Assembly: GCF_033473495.1 (NCBI RefSeq)
Contig: NC_088936.1
Coordinates: 3,100,001 to 3,164,000, forward strand
Origin: Cercospora beticola
Taxonomy: Eukaryota; Ascomycota; Dothideomycetes; Mycosphaerellales; Mycosphaerellaceae
Length of the DNA: 64,000 bases
Direction of reading: 5' to 3'
The translations under genes and the position numbers were made by a program. Positions 51,757 to 64,000 of the stretch are shown in pieces; position 1 is the first letter of the stretch, and every line of letters begins with the position of its first letter. The notes below the pieces were generated by a model, which searched no databases, was not told the DNA's origin, and worked only from the letters and a program-made list of their open reading frames with translations.

Positions 51757-54700
51757 TTGGAGGAGATGCGAGACACAACGATACTTGCATACACAACCGC
51801 ACCCATTCCGCGGCGCCGTAGGGAGTGAGTACTCGCGATTGAGTGCGCGGCCACGCCTGCATCTCTCCAGGACAGGCAAGCTTCACTCACGAGCAGGCTT
51901 CTCATTGTTGATCAGATGATTTAGCCTCACATTTTGGGCTGTAACATCGACACAGGCTCGATGGGAGATTTCATCCGCGAAGCACAAGACACAACATGTG
52001 GCGCAAATCGGGAAAGCGATTTGCAAAGTAGGATGGAGAGCACGGTTTGAGTGGGGATCAACATAGTCCTTTGTCAGAAGTGTTGCAGTATACATAGAAC
52101 AGTGGGCCAGAACACGATGCATCCGGACAGAGGCAGGCAGGAGGGAGGTCGACAGCAAGTGCGTGAACCATGGGAGGTCGAGAGCTGTGCGATCTTGTGC
52201 AGTCGGAGGTCCGATACATACGCACGACATGCAAAACAATGGTACAGAAATTCACATCGCACCTCTCTTTTTCCTTCTCTCCTCACGAGAATTTCTGTCA
52301 CTGATCTTCCGCGACCGCTGTTCACGATCCGCCTCGTCTTGCCCTTTCTTCTCGACTGACCCTCAGGCATCGCATCAACGCCTTGTCTAGTTTACCTTCC
52401 GCATTGCATATGTGGTTGTTGGCGCGCGGAACCACGGTGCATCTGCTCCGGGCGAGAAAACTCCGTGAGACTCTGCGAACAATGGAAAGGGCAAAAGGCG
52501 GTCAGGTCAGGCCACCAAGTTTGGGTGGTGAAGGTGGTCTGATAGGCTTGGCTTGTCATTAGAGTCTAGCTTGCCATGCCCTCGTTCGTGCTCGCGCGCT
52601 TTCCAGTCTTGGGGTGAAGGAAGAAGGATTCGAGAGCTCGTTGAGAGTGCTGCGAGCTTCTTGCTCACTACTGGGAAGCTGTACAGTTGCTTTGTCCCTC
52701 TCTGCGGGAGCTTTACGGAAGCTCTCACTTTCTCTCGCGATTGCCTGGAGAGGATTAGTGTTTATTCTTTTCGCACTCGCGTGATCAGACGACTGCGGGA
52801 GAGGATCATTGAGGTTTCTTCAATTCTCGATTTAAAGTTCTGTCTATTGTGTATGTATGCACTTCGCTTCGTATCCGCTTGTCTGTCTAGTGGGCTGATG
52901 TTCTTGGTATCTTAGTGATATGTGATTAATAATGATTCCTGGTGTGTAATGCCGATCACTATGCAGGGCAGAAGCTGCAGCTTTGGCTTTGGCATCTATT
53001 GCTTGATTTCTGATCACAAATGTGATAGCAGCACGAAGGAAGTCATGCAGCTTCCTCTGCTAGTGGCTGCAAAGCTACTAGCTTCGCAATTGCGAAGTAG
53101 TTCTATGCGTGCTGCGGGTCGAGAAAGTATCAAGACGATATGCAGCGGAAAGTGGCACATCTTCCACCTTGGTTAAAATTTCACGGCGGGAAATGTATCG
53201 TTGACTTCCAAGACCTAAGCCGTGAGATTGACTCACCTTAACGGACTTCGTGAAGTGCTCGTGATGATGCTGGCCAGCAGAGCTCCTGGCCCCGCCTGCA
53301 GAAGGTCATGAAACGAATAACGATTTCTTTCTACCAGAAAACCCAGAGCAGTCTCACGAATGGTCCCGCATCCACTGGAAGAAATAACAGAGACATGCTC
53401 CAGAAGTTCGCATCATCCACCACCACCGGATAGAGCAAGACATGACCTTCCAAGTCCAAACTGACACGAACACCATTAGGGTGCCCGCGGCCAGCATTAT
53501 CTTTCGGTAGGTTCAATATGCCCGTTCACGTAATGATGGGAAGAATCAGCAACCATACTGCTATAGGCCATGACGTCCCAAGATCTTGAGGCAGAAGCAC
53601 GCTGGGAACGAAATAGAGGGTCCAGGCTGCAATTCCCAATCCCGAGAAGCAGTCATGTCTTGCGTTACCAGCGCCGCGGGGTATACTGAGACCTGTCTAT
53701 ATTGGGTCTATACCAGACACGGCAAACGTCGAGAAGCTTCATATATTGTTGGGATGAGTGCATTTGTGCACGGCTCGTCGGCGCGGTTGCTGTCTTGTCG
53801 CTGAGCAATTGTTCGTGGCTGCAGTCGTCATTGTTGATAGCTCCGTGGGAACCTTTCTGTTCTTGACTCGTGTGGAATCCTCAACATCCAAAGCCGAATG
53901 GCTCTCCACAACGGCTCGCAAACGAAGACGGATGGTTCTATTGTCAGAATATCCAGATATAGCTCCCAAGTGAACGGGAAAGAAGGGTCTTGTGACCCAG
54001 CGGATCTCGCGCTGAAGACGAGAAGACGTTAAAAAGTCAGTGTTCATGTCGAATCAAACAACGGCCACGTTGGTTTCACCCTCCGTATCCGAGTCACCTG
54101 AGCGATTGCGCAAGACTCATAGATCTCGTCAACGTTAGGTTTATCCTTATCGCCAATCTCGGAAAGGGAAAAAAAGTTTCCAACGAGCAAGTTTGACAGA
54201 CGAGCAAGGATTCAGCTGTGCTGCGAAGTTGTAAGGTTAATGCAGGCAGACGACTAAGGTGTCAAGAGAAGAACGCTAGCTTTGCAGCTGGTGGCACAAA
54301 GGTTTAGCTTTGTGCTGTGGCTCGTGACAAGATGTGAGAAAGTGTATCCTAGACCGAATTGGGAGCGTTTGCAAGACGAGAGGTTCTCGTGCATTGCATC
54401 TGACCTACGGTATTTGCTTTTGCGGATGTCCATAGGCGCGGAGTGGTATATCAGAGCTTCCGGTATGCAGCTTGGATACAAGGTACCAGCTCCGTCCAGC
54501 CTCCGAATTTGCCTTCTTGACAGCTAGGACGGCTGTGTGCGTTGCAAGCGCTTGCGGAAAGCTAGGTGTGGTAGGTGCAACTGCTACAGGCATTGGTCGG
54601 CCTCCTGACGCAGTATGCAGTGAGCCGTTGCGTCGTTGCGTGGCGAAGCAGACCCCAAAGTGCAAACGCGTCGGATCCATGGCTCACAACGTCAAACGAC

Positions 54701-56692
54701 GGGTGTAGCATGTATGTAGGAAGCAAGGTGCCTCTTGAAAATGTAGCTCGCCGGAACAAGCGTCGTTGGGAGGATTGGGGTCCTCTTTCCTGGGACGATG
54801 CCTGGTGGAAAGCCCTCGGAGCACAACAGAGGATGTGTGAGTGCGCATCATCTTGCCTGCGTCTTGACGTCGATATCACTCGTATCACGATGAGTGAAGG
54901 GGCCGTCTGCAACTCGCCACAAGTGAGGCCTAAGTCGCAGCATATCGGCGTCGCACAGTGACATGTCTGGCGGGCGTCGGCAGTCGACGTTCTGCGCACA
55001 CAAGCTGCACCAACGATCCTACGCCTTTCATCAGCAGCCTGACGCTAGACGGGCGCGGTAAGGCTTTCTCGTCGTCACTTGAAACGCTGCGCCGCTGCTG
55101 GCAAAGCACCGACGCCCATCTAGTAGGACACATGTCCTTGCGGCGGGAGGGTGGTAGTGTGGGCGGTCGCAGGAAGGCGACCACGCGGAAGGCGAATCAG
55201 GACGCGCAATGCAATGCTCCATCCCCGGTCCATTGAGCGAAGCTCCGCTCTGGCGTCAACTCGCGCAAACGTGTGCTGTGGTTCTCGCCGTGTAGACGTA
55301 CAGGTACCTACATTGGGTTGACTGGCCGGCGGGTTGCTGTTGGTGAGAACACGAATGGCTGGTCGTCATCGGCCCTTAATTTCTGCACTTCCGCACCACC
55401 TTTGTCTCTTGTCTGCGTCACATGATCTGCGACGTGCATTGGCGCTGATTCAGGCCGGCCTCATCAAGGCGACGCAAGGAGTGGCTCGTCGGTGGCCAGT
55501 CGGATGGTGGTACGTAACACGCGCAAGATTCCAATCCCTCCCAGACCAGCGGACACTGCGGCACTCAGTTTTGTCGTTGGCGAGATTCGTGTGGGTGTGG
55601 TGGGTGGGTGGATGGGTGCGAGTGGGCGCTCAGCCTCTTTGCTCGATATTCTACGTGCGTTCCATCCATCGCCCGGTGGATCCGTGCACGGCCGCTGCTG
55701 CTGTCGAGAGAGAAGAGCCAAGATGAAGCGAGACAGAGCATGATTGGGCGGGCTGCAGGCTCTTTGCAGGAATGCGGTTGGTTGGTCGCCTGGACTGGAC
55801 TGGCCTGAGCAGCAGGGAAGTGCGTCATCAGAGAGTCAGACAGCGCCCGCAAATCTGCTCGCCTCGAAATTTCGTTGCAGCAGCACCCGTTGCTACGGCA
55901 GGCCACACCCGCGCATCGGACTTATTGCCAACTGCTAATTCGAGCCAACGACATGTCATCCATAGCAAAGCGCACTGCATGCATGCTGGACTGGCTTCAA
56001 TGAAGTCTGTTTGTGAAGTTTCCGACTGCAACCCAAAACCATGTTCAGAAGGCTGTCCCTTACCATTGCTTTGACTTTCTGACTTTCATGAAGATTGAGA
56101 CAAGGTTGCTCGAATCGGAATGGAGGGCAATCGCCTCTCCCAGATGATGATGCGGCTGAAACAGGAAGGCTGCATGTGAAGAAAGCATGCAGTGAACGAT
56201 GAGATCAGTGATGATAGTGCAATGTACAATCGATGAATTGATTGTTGCCCTTGCGGGTCGTAGTCATAGTAGTATACAACAAAATCTGGTCTACTGCGAC
56301 CACTCTCCAGGTAGCCTCTGGTCCTCATGATACATGCCATCGTTGCTCTAGTCGTGATGCTCGTCTGAACGCCAGTAAATGCTCCCCACAACGACGAAGT
56401 TCTATCATGCTCCTCTTGAGCTGTGGCCTTTTCCCTGTGGCACACGTTCCCTTTTGGTGCCGAACTCCAAGTGCAAAGAAAACAAATCAACAACTTTCCT
56501 CCGCTTCGCTAAATCAAACAGACTGGGGTATCTTTTACATTTTCCTTTTCGGAGAGTAAGAAACAACGCCGGCAAAGTCGCTCCAGGTCAGGCCATTCCC
56601 ATAAAATCGTGATCCGGAAGGCTGAGTAAGATAAGGCTGGACAGTATGGACAAGTGAAACAAAAAAAGGTCCAGCGTTCGAGGCCTCCGAAA
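51757..56692. other. Gene-poor region downstream of prp4
   Basis: About 4.9 kb without a supported gene. Several frames are moderately open, for example minus 53739-54047 and minus 53331-53516, but show no family motif or consistent splice structure. A tail-to-tail arrangement of prp4 and the kinase explains part of it, but not 5 kb. Confidence 0.45.
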
Positions 56693-57991
56693 TTAAAAGG
56701 TGGAAGCCCAGGCGTGGCTGGGCATGTTGAGATTGGCAAACATCTGCCCACATCGGCCACCGAACGTGGGGAGATTGCCAAAGAAAGGTCCAGTGTACAT
56801 GGAATGGACCGTGGACTTCGGCTGCGGCGTATAAATGGTAGGCTGGGGTGTGCAAGGCCCGGATGAAGGTGGTGTGTAGAGGGCTGATTGGTGATGGAGG
56901 TACTCCTGGTTGGGTGCCATGCACGGCTGTGCAGACAGATCCAAGTGAGGAACAGGTTCGTAAGCACCGTTGACAAAGGTAGTGTCGACGGCCTTCTCCA
57001 CTGGGCTGTATGGTGGGGTGGCTGGGGCCGAAATTGCGTTGGAAGACTCCTGGGTCGTCAGACGAGGGCATCGGACCATGAGCTCACGGAGTTCGTCCAA
57101 TCCAATCCGGCGGTAAGGGTTCACCTCAAAGACTCGCTGCAGGATTGCATTGAACTCATCAGTGATGGGAAGAATGGACTGCAAGAAGTTGCGATCCTTC
57201 ATGTAGGCACGGAAAGTTGGGTCGTCCATGGAGGCCCTCTTCCACGGGTTGCGGCCACAGGTCAGGTTGACGAGAATCACACCGAGCGACCAAACATCGT
57301 TGGGTGCCGATGCGTAGCATGCGTATGGTTTTGGGTTTGGATTTTGGCACTCTGCAGACAGTTAGCAAGGTTTCTCGAGCAGATGCTGTTGGAAGTACGT
57401 ACCTGGTGACATGTAGAAAGTCGATCCACATCCGAAATCTGAAGTAACTCGCTCCTGGGTTGCAAGTCCAAAGTCGGCCAGCTTGGCGGTCCAACCATTG
57501 TCCATCACGAGCACGTTCTCAGGCTTGAGATCGCGGTGAAAGATTCCTCGCGCGTGGCAATGCTGGACAGCAGACAGAATTTGCAGAAAGACCTGCTTGG
57601 CCTTGAAGTCCTCTCCGACGTAGTGGCCTTCCTCGGTGATCTTGGTGAACAGGTCACCTTCAGGACAGTACTCTAGCACAACATACGTGCACTCGGGCGA
57701 GTCCAAGATCTTGACCAAGGAAACCACATTGGGATGCTGGCTCGCGGCGTAGTGCAATTGAATCTCGCGGTCCAGGAATTTGCGTTGTCGTGCATCGAGG
57801 CCGACCTTGTTCAAGGCCTTGACAGCGTACTGTGCATCAGTAACGATGTCTCGTGCCTTGTACACGGTGCCGTATGCGCCAACGCCCAGAATGCCTGTGA
57901 GTTGAATGCTACCGGCCAAGATCTGTCCTGTACGATCCTCTGGGCTGCATAGTCCAGATGGCTTGGGAGAAGCTGGGGGAGTTGGGAGCAT
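56693..57991 (-). CDS. Ran1/Pat1-Sks1-like serine/threonine kinase
   Basis: A 415-residue protein kinase of the Ran1/Pat1, Vhs1/Sks1 group that represses sexual development or senses nutrients in yeasts. Exon 1 is 57403-57991, starting MLPTPPASPKPSG. Exon 2 is 56693-57351. The 51-nt intron (GTACGT...CTGCAG) joins FYMSP to ECQNPNPKPYACYASAPNDVWSLG. The kinase domain has GVGAYGTVYKARD, VKAL with its Lys, HRDLKPENVL, DFGLATQERVTSDFGCGSTFYMSPE, and DVWSLGVILVNLTCGRNPWK. The APE motif is reconstituted across the intron. The C-terminal 130 residues are Pro/Ser/Gln-rich and probably regulatory. The gene is surrounded on both sides by more than 4.5 kb without other genes, and faces a long upstream region. 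Confidence 0.92.
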
Positions 57992-60900
57992 GGTCGAAAG
58001 CGTCCACCACAATGGGATCCGGATCACTTTACAGGCTGTCTAACACTCATAGGAAGCCGGCAGAAGAGTGATCAAAAGGTAGAGAGGTCCGGAAGAGAGA
58101 ACAGTTCCAAAGGCCAATGGATCAATCGGTGAATCACAATCCGTTGCGGGCAATGAGTGTCGTTGGTTGAAGGGAGTGTTGGTAGAAGTGTTGTTTGGAT
58201 GTCGTTCCAGTGATGTAGTGAAGGCAATAGCGGGGCGATAGGCGTTGGTGATAATGGCTGCGAACCCTGGTCCGGGCGGCACAACGTGCTGTTATTAGGG
58301 AGGATTAAGCTAGGGACCGAATGGGAGTGCGAGGTGGGCTGGATAGGCGCAAGGTGCATAAGTATTCCATCACACAGCCTTTTTTGCTGCGCGGCGGATG
58401 TCTCCATGGGTGCGGGCGTGCTGTCAACGCGACACATCCCCATCTGCCCTAGCGGCAACGATCCCTGGGTGGCATGGCTAGCCCGACTAGCGCGCTGCAC
58501 GTCCTGGTCATGCCGCTGCCTGCTATTTTTCCCAGCGGCGGCGGCGAGCTTGTGAGCTTGGCTTGGCTCAGGATGGTGCAGCTGCAGCGCGTGCATGGGT
58601 CGCCCGGTACGGCTTGACCTGTGCGCGGCTTGCGTGTCAGTTGGCCCACTGCATGCGTCCCAGGGTTTTGTGTGGCCGCCGTCCGCTTCCAACCACACGC
58701 GCGCGCGCTCCCGGCTTGAGCGGCAAGCGTCGGCGCCCCTCGATTCGCTGCGCGCGCTGATGAGACGAGCGCTGATGCCATGCTTTGCCTTCTGCTGCTG
58801 CTGCTGCTGCTGCTGCTCGCCCATTCCTGGCCAGCGGCTCGGTGCCCGCCGCATGACAACAAGCGCTTCCTGGCGTCGTCCAGGAGAGGCCGCGCGCAGC
58901 CTGTGCCGCCGTCGATTGGCCCACGCACGTCGTCCGAGCGAGATGGAGCGATCGCCGCTCATTCAGCCATCGCCTTGGCTCGTTTGCGACGACCCGCAGC
59001 ACACTGCACGCCCGCCGCAGAGACACACTCGCGCAAAGGCAGAATTTTGCCCACGACGCCACCGCTTCTAGCTGCGGGAGCGATCTTCGAGAACTTCCCA
59101 GCGCTGGCCTGTCAGACGTCGCCCGAGCGTGCGCAGACTTCGTTACTTGCAACCTTAACCGCCCTGCGATGACATGTCTCGCCTCGTCATTGGCCGCTGC
59201 TGCGCATCTCGTCAAGCGGCGTTGGCCTTCGTCGGTACTTTGCTCTGTGTAACGATGACTCTGTCTGCACCACCTCCATCGCGCCCGTCCCCAGCCAGCC
59301 GCAATGCACGAGACTCTGTTGGGAACGCATGCAGGCGAGCGAGCAGCAGGACTGCGCAGTGTGTGCCCGCGCGCGTCAATCTGTCACGACACTCCGCGCC
59401 CATCATCGAGCGTGCAAGCATCGACGTAGCAGCGCTGGATACGCTGCAGCTGGGAGTGGGTAGCCTCGCTATTCTGAGATTGCCCTATCCCAGTCCCGGA
59501 GTGTACAATACTGTGGATGATGCTCGGTGGAAATGTGATTCGGCAGCGGCAGGGAACTAGCACTCTCGTCTCGTTAATTGCACGTCACGTGCACTGCGGA
59601 GCTATTATCGTGGACTCGTGAAACTCGCAGCGCCGTTGGATGGCGTCGTGTTGGAGGATTTCGTCCAGTATTGGATCGCTGCGCCATAGCAATAGTCGGA
59701 GAATCCTCATCTCTAGTCTCGCTTGATGGAGCACAACGTTGCCTTGCCACGCCGTGTGCAACCGAGCGTCTGTCCCTCAAACCGCCCGGCACTGTGAACA
59801 CTTGTTCCTTCTGCATGTTTCATCCGGATCACATCACGTGAGACGGGTCCATCGCCCGGCTGCGTGAGATCGGCGGATACGACTCAGACTACAGCCAGAA
59901 ACATGCCTGGTTGCTGTGCCACCATCTTCATGTCCGGTTGATGCTGGTACAGCGGCAAGCAAGAGCTCTCTCTGCAGCACTTTGCCTTCATCGCCTCGGA
60001 TTCGCTGGAGCTTACCAGGACCACGTCACAGAATTCCCGCTCTGCATCTCGCAGGACCGAATCGAAGTCTAGGCCTCGTGGCCTAGCGCATCTCTGTGGC
60101 TTGGAGAGTGTGGTCCGTACACGATGCTGTGCAGTAGCGACCTCTCTAGCTCCATTGCCCAGAAAAGCTTACACGAAGTTTCTGCACGGTCTCATGTCGT
60201 GCTATGCCCAAACGAGGCATTTCGCCCTTGAGACCCGTGTACTTTTCACTCCACCCTAGCAACATCGCAATTCGTGAATGGCGTTCTAGCCTCCCTAGGC
60301 CATCAATCTGCGAGAAAAGCTATCCAACGCCGGGGAAGTTATGCAAGCATGCGTCCGCTAGGTTCCGCGCTCACACCTCCTGCGGCATCGACCAAGACCA
60401 AGTTTTGTGATCCGCCACACGCCAGCCGCACCACACAGCGCGCAGCAAAGTGAGTGCAGATCTTGCCACTGGTTGACTAGTGGCACAGCTCAGCGTAGGC
60501 CGTCAGCACTCTGGCTGCTCTCGTACCTGTCCAGCGCCTACGGTACCGCAGATCAATATCAGCAGAGTTTTGTTGGATCGCTGCAAATTTTGTAGACTGT
60601 ACGTCAATCAATCTCACTTCCTCACGAGCACTAGCGACGAGCATCGCTGCGCGTTGAACCCTTGCCTTGCTCGATCGGATGGTAGAACTTCGTGACATCC
60701 AATCTGACTGTACGTGTGTGAAGAGCATCCGATGTCATTCGTTTCGTCCTGGTACCCTGAGGCTTGCGCAGCATGTCTCACCAAAGTCGATCGATGCGAA
60801 CAACAGTAGCAGGTGATGCTGGAACGACACCATCTCCCAGGAAAGAGCTCACACCATCGCGATGCTTTTTCTTTTCTCCTTTGCTCAAGCAGAGAAAAGA

Positions 60901-63900
60901 CCGCATCTCGGCTCACGCCCACGGTCTCGCTGCAACGATCCAGTACCGTACCTTCGTGTAGCCTGTCCGGCTGCATCACGGTGTTCATCGACTACGTGTT
61001 CCTCGCGCAGCTTAGTCTCACCACTTGTCCCGGCCGCATGCATAATCTTCTCAATGTCAATCGAACATTTACTAGTGTCGCTCGCTTCAGTGCATGATCC
61101 TCGAAAGCGATATTCTGCAATCCACTTCGACTGTCATTTCCTCGCCTGCAGGCACTTGTCAGCAATGATCGGAATCGAACAGTCGTGCATCAGCCTGTAA
61201 GAGTGGCAGCCATGAAACGGACGTGAGAAAGTTTCAAGCGCACATGGTGGCGTGCCGAAAGCTGTAGTGGAGCGTTGGTGAAGGCGCAGCCACACACGGC
61301 GCGCGTAAGCTGGAGCTCCTGTCTGCATAGGAACTGTCTCGTGATTTTGCCAAGATCTCGTATGTGTCGGTGCCGACGCTCCCTAGGCAGAGAGATGCTG
61401 CGTCGGAGAGGCGCCAACCACGAAGGGGCCGCTCCTCTCATCAGCGTTGGTGTATGGACGAAGAAGGCTGTGACAGTTGTCAATTGGTGGCTGTGGCCTG
61501 TTACTACCGTTGGTGTTTCTATGCAGCCTTCTGTCGATGCCAGGCATGCTAGGCCTCTTCCTTGTTGATGTTTGGAATCACCAACACATTATGCTGTGCT
61601 CGACCTTCTGAGGGACCTGCTCGCAGTCTGTGGGTGCAGGTGCGAGAGCACTCAGCCACCAATCTTGGCTCAAAAAGGATCTTGTTGAAGACCAAGTTGG
61701 TCTTCATGACTGACGCAAGCATCCCAGGTGCACGTGGCTCACACGTGCCGACACTTTTCTTGGTGATTTTGATCGATATGTGCAACTGGACATGTTCGCC
61801 GACGTGGCACGCCTATACACAGCAACTTCGGATTCCTGTGGATGCATCGGATCGCAATGATCGTAACCCGATCGATGGGATGGGATGCTCTTTCGCTATC
61901 CTTAGCCAGAGCACAAGTCTGGATTTCATCGTTAGTCATGCGGCGTACGAACAGCGACCGAGGGCAAACGATCCGAAGACGCCGAAAAGCCAGCCACACA
62001 GCGCCTCGTCAAGAATAGTCGATGAAATGTGTACATCTGTCCAAGCCAGCTTGCCTGCCATTCGCCACAGCTGTGCCGTTCCTGCTCATCTGCGTGAATG
62101 GCGAAGCCCAGCGGAATCATGCGTTACCCGCGTAAGCAAATGGCTGGCCACTTCAGGTTAAACTGTACCAGCATGCATTTGGGTGAACGCAGCGAGATGG
62201 AGGTTGCTCCGCCGTCCGCCTTGAGTCCAGATTTTTGCTCAATTTCAGCCATTGGTACGATTCATGGTCTCAACAGCAGCTGCAGTAGCAGGTGCAGGCA
62301 AAGCTATTCGATAGTCCTCGTTCGAGGCCTCCTCAGGCCTACTCTTGTGTCCTCCCGCACTTTCAGCCACGAAAGGAGCGCCAGGCCTCGCGTTATTCGT
62401 GGCGGCGCAGCCGAATCTTGACAAAGGACGGATGTGATGAAGCTCGATCGTCCGGCCAAACAGCGTTTGTTGGCGCGTATGGCATTCACTTCCACTGCAG
62501 TAGCGCTTGCAACAAAGCTCAGGTCTCTTGACAGTTGAATTCCCGAAGCTACAGTATCTTGGCATGCCGTCGACGCAGTCCAGCCGAAGGACCTTGGGCG
62601 CTCCTAACGGCGCCCTGGTCGGCCTTCGAGGCTTCTGCGCCCACTCTAGCCTTGTCTGACAGCTGTTCGGATATTTCTGCAAGTTGAGCCTAACGCCGAT
62701 GTTGACTGAACAGTTGCGGGACGTGACGCTTGGTGTCGTGCACCGAATGCGACCACTGCACAATTCAAATCCGCAACCGTCAGGAGATTCTCAATATTGC
62801 GAGAACAGATGTCGCGTAAGCCGTCCCAGCAGGAGTTGAGGAGGCCGGTCGTGCAACGACCGCAAACTTCCGCTCCACAGTCGGCAGCAACCTTCTTTCA
62901 GGAATAGAGGAGTAAGATCGTGGCCCGATGAAGAAACGAAGTTCATCCACGATCTAAGCAATCTCGCATCCCTCGTGAAAGCGCTCTCGGGCCATATGAA
63001 CCTGGTGGACTGTAGGGCATCGGTCGCGTCAAGGTCTGAGATCAAGCTTCGGTGTAGAGTTGACAACGAAGGGTGTCCCCAGCTTGGCCCATGTATTTTG
63101 ACGTGTTGGTGTCTGGAGTGTTGAGACAGCACAGGGAGCAGCACGCTTTCGACGCATGCCAACAGGCACTACGGAGCCGGTGGTCAGAGATTCAGAGGAT
63201 TGGCCCGGCGTAGCTAAGACCTCGATCAAACATGCTTCATCGCCAAAGCATTTCCTTGTGGCTGCGAGTGCCATTCGCTGGTAGGCCTGTCGCAACGTCG
63301 TCGCTCACACAGTCGATCGCGCCATCAAGTCCAGCATGCCGCAGAGTAGCAGGCCTGGCCAGCTCGGCCGGAGTTCAGGCACTGCTGGCATGCAATTGCA
63401 CTCAGCGATGCACCCTCGAGGCCTACTCTTCGGGAAGAGCTAATAGCACCGAGGCCGTGACACGACGGGGCCGGTCTTCGAGGCAGGCTGCTTTGTGATC
63501 GCGTAAGACTGGTGGCGGGAAGAAGGCAATGCCAGTAGCAGAGAAGATCGCTCTGAACCTGTTGCCTCCGGCCATGCTGAGGAGTCTGATGAAGGCAGGT
63601 GTGCTAAAAGTGAAGTTGCAGCCAAGAGCGAGCTCAGTGTCGTCCCGATCCATGGTGTTGCGTGAGCCATATCATTTTGGTGACAGGTCAGGAGTTGTTA
63701 GCCTGTCGCCCTGTCATGAGTCCGTTGGAAACGACGGCGGCTTTGCAAGTCCAGCGCACAGTATATCAGAAGCTCCCTCTGGCTCCAATCGACGAAGTGC
63801 GTTGGATGCTCGCGCAAGGCAGGCAAGCGGGAGGTTAGACGCGTCGTCTGTCTGTCAGTAAAAGAAGGCACGCGGCGCGCGCCGATCCCGAATCGCTTTT

Positions 63901-64000
63901 GAGCACGGCAAGATCTGCCCACCTCAGTCCAGTCTTGCACGCCTGCTACTCGTTGATCTCTGGTTGCATCTACACTCGCGCCCGACGGACGATAGCGTTC
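57992..64000. other. Long upstream region of Ran1-like kinase, no other gene seen
   Basis: About 6 kb, GC-rich at 58.4-59.2 kb. It contains a (CTG)n microsatellite at 58792-58815, an imperfect palindrome overlapping CACGTG at about 59580-59593, a second CACGTG at about 59835, and an inverted repeat CTAGGCC/GGCCTAG at 60070-60087. Many open frames exist but none shows a family motif or a consistent exon structure. It may be regulatory or hold a long non-coding RNA, or simply lie beyond the resolution of reading by eye. Confidence 0.4.
58792..58815. repeat. (CTG)8 microsatellite
   Basis: Eight perfect CTG units in a non-coding, GC-rich region upstream of the kinase gene. On the minus strand it reads as a poly-Gln codon run in a frame that is not otherwise credible. 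Confidence 0.9.

Noticed and set aside
53331..54047. Two minus-strand frames in the gene-poor stretch
   Set aside because: Locally protein-like but no consistent exon joining or motif; kept only as an unassigned region.
58072..58962. 296-residue minus-strand frame with a poly-Gln run
   Set aside because: Caused by the CTG microsatellite in GC-rich DNA; no motif, no plausible start context, runs into the kinase leader.
61549..61785. Minus-strand frame of 78 residues in the right-hand region
   Set aside because: Partly smooth-looking but no homologous family, splice partners or targeting signal could be recognised.

Overview
The window reads as nuclear chromosomal DNA of a filamentous ascomycete (Pezizomycotina). 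The evidence is about 24 protein genes on both strands, short GT...AG introns of about 44-91 nt that often carry a CTRAC-like branch point, a spliceosomal U6 snRNA gene, and fungal families (Rsc7, Tfb2, siderophore MFS permease, DUF3500, Prp4 kinase). Dothideomycetes is plausible but only a guess. No CRISPR array, rRNA gene, intact transposon or viral sequence was seen. Most gene models were built by hand, choosing splice sites that keep frame and rebuild family motifs.

Layout. 1-5.4 kb: an oxidoreductase patch with an SDR (cut by the left edge), a Baeyer-Villiger-type flavin monooxygenase and a divergent class C beta-lactamase-like esterase, plus a small conserved unknown. 5.4-13.5 kb: a tRNA-like element, oligoribonuclease, a hypothetical with an apparent frameshift, a secreted inorganic pyrophosphatase, a Bcs1-type AAA ATPase and an RRM protein. 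14-21.7 kb: an IlvD/Edd dehydratase, TFIIH subunit Tfb2, a Ser-rich unknown and a GST-like protein. 22.6-26.1 kb: an arrestin-like protein tail to tail with a Frizzled/Smoothened-like seven-TM receptor. 26.6-34 kb: Rsc7, divergent siderophore permease, a methyltransferase and a DUF3500 protein. 34.5-42.4 kb: two small or acidic unknowns, an ArsB/NhaD-type permease, a candidate hidden small secreted protein and a Bor1/SLC4 transporter. 44.3-51.8 kb: a second flavin monooxygenase (six exons), U6 snRNA, a secreted Gly/Ser/Leu tandem-repeat protein and Prp4 kinase. 51.8-64 kb: a gene-poor stretch with one Ran1/Pat1-like kinase.

How genes may work together (inference): the SDR, monooxygenase and esterase would form an alcohol-ketone-ester-hydrolysis module. 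The arrestin-like/receptor pair is suggestive of signalling and trafficking. U6 and Prp4 both serve splicing but are probably only neighbours by chance. The most interesting items are the three-enzyme module, the arrestin/receptor pair, the intronless U6 gene with a B-box-like element downstream of its terminator, a hidden secreted-protein gene with an in-frame TAG, and the roughly 12 kb gene-poor domain around the meiosis-type kinase.
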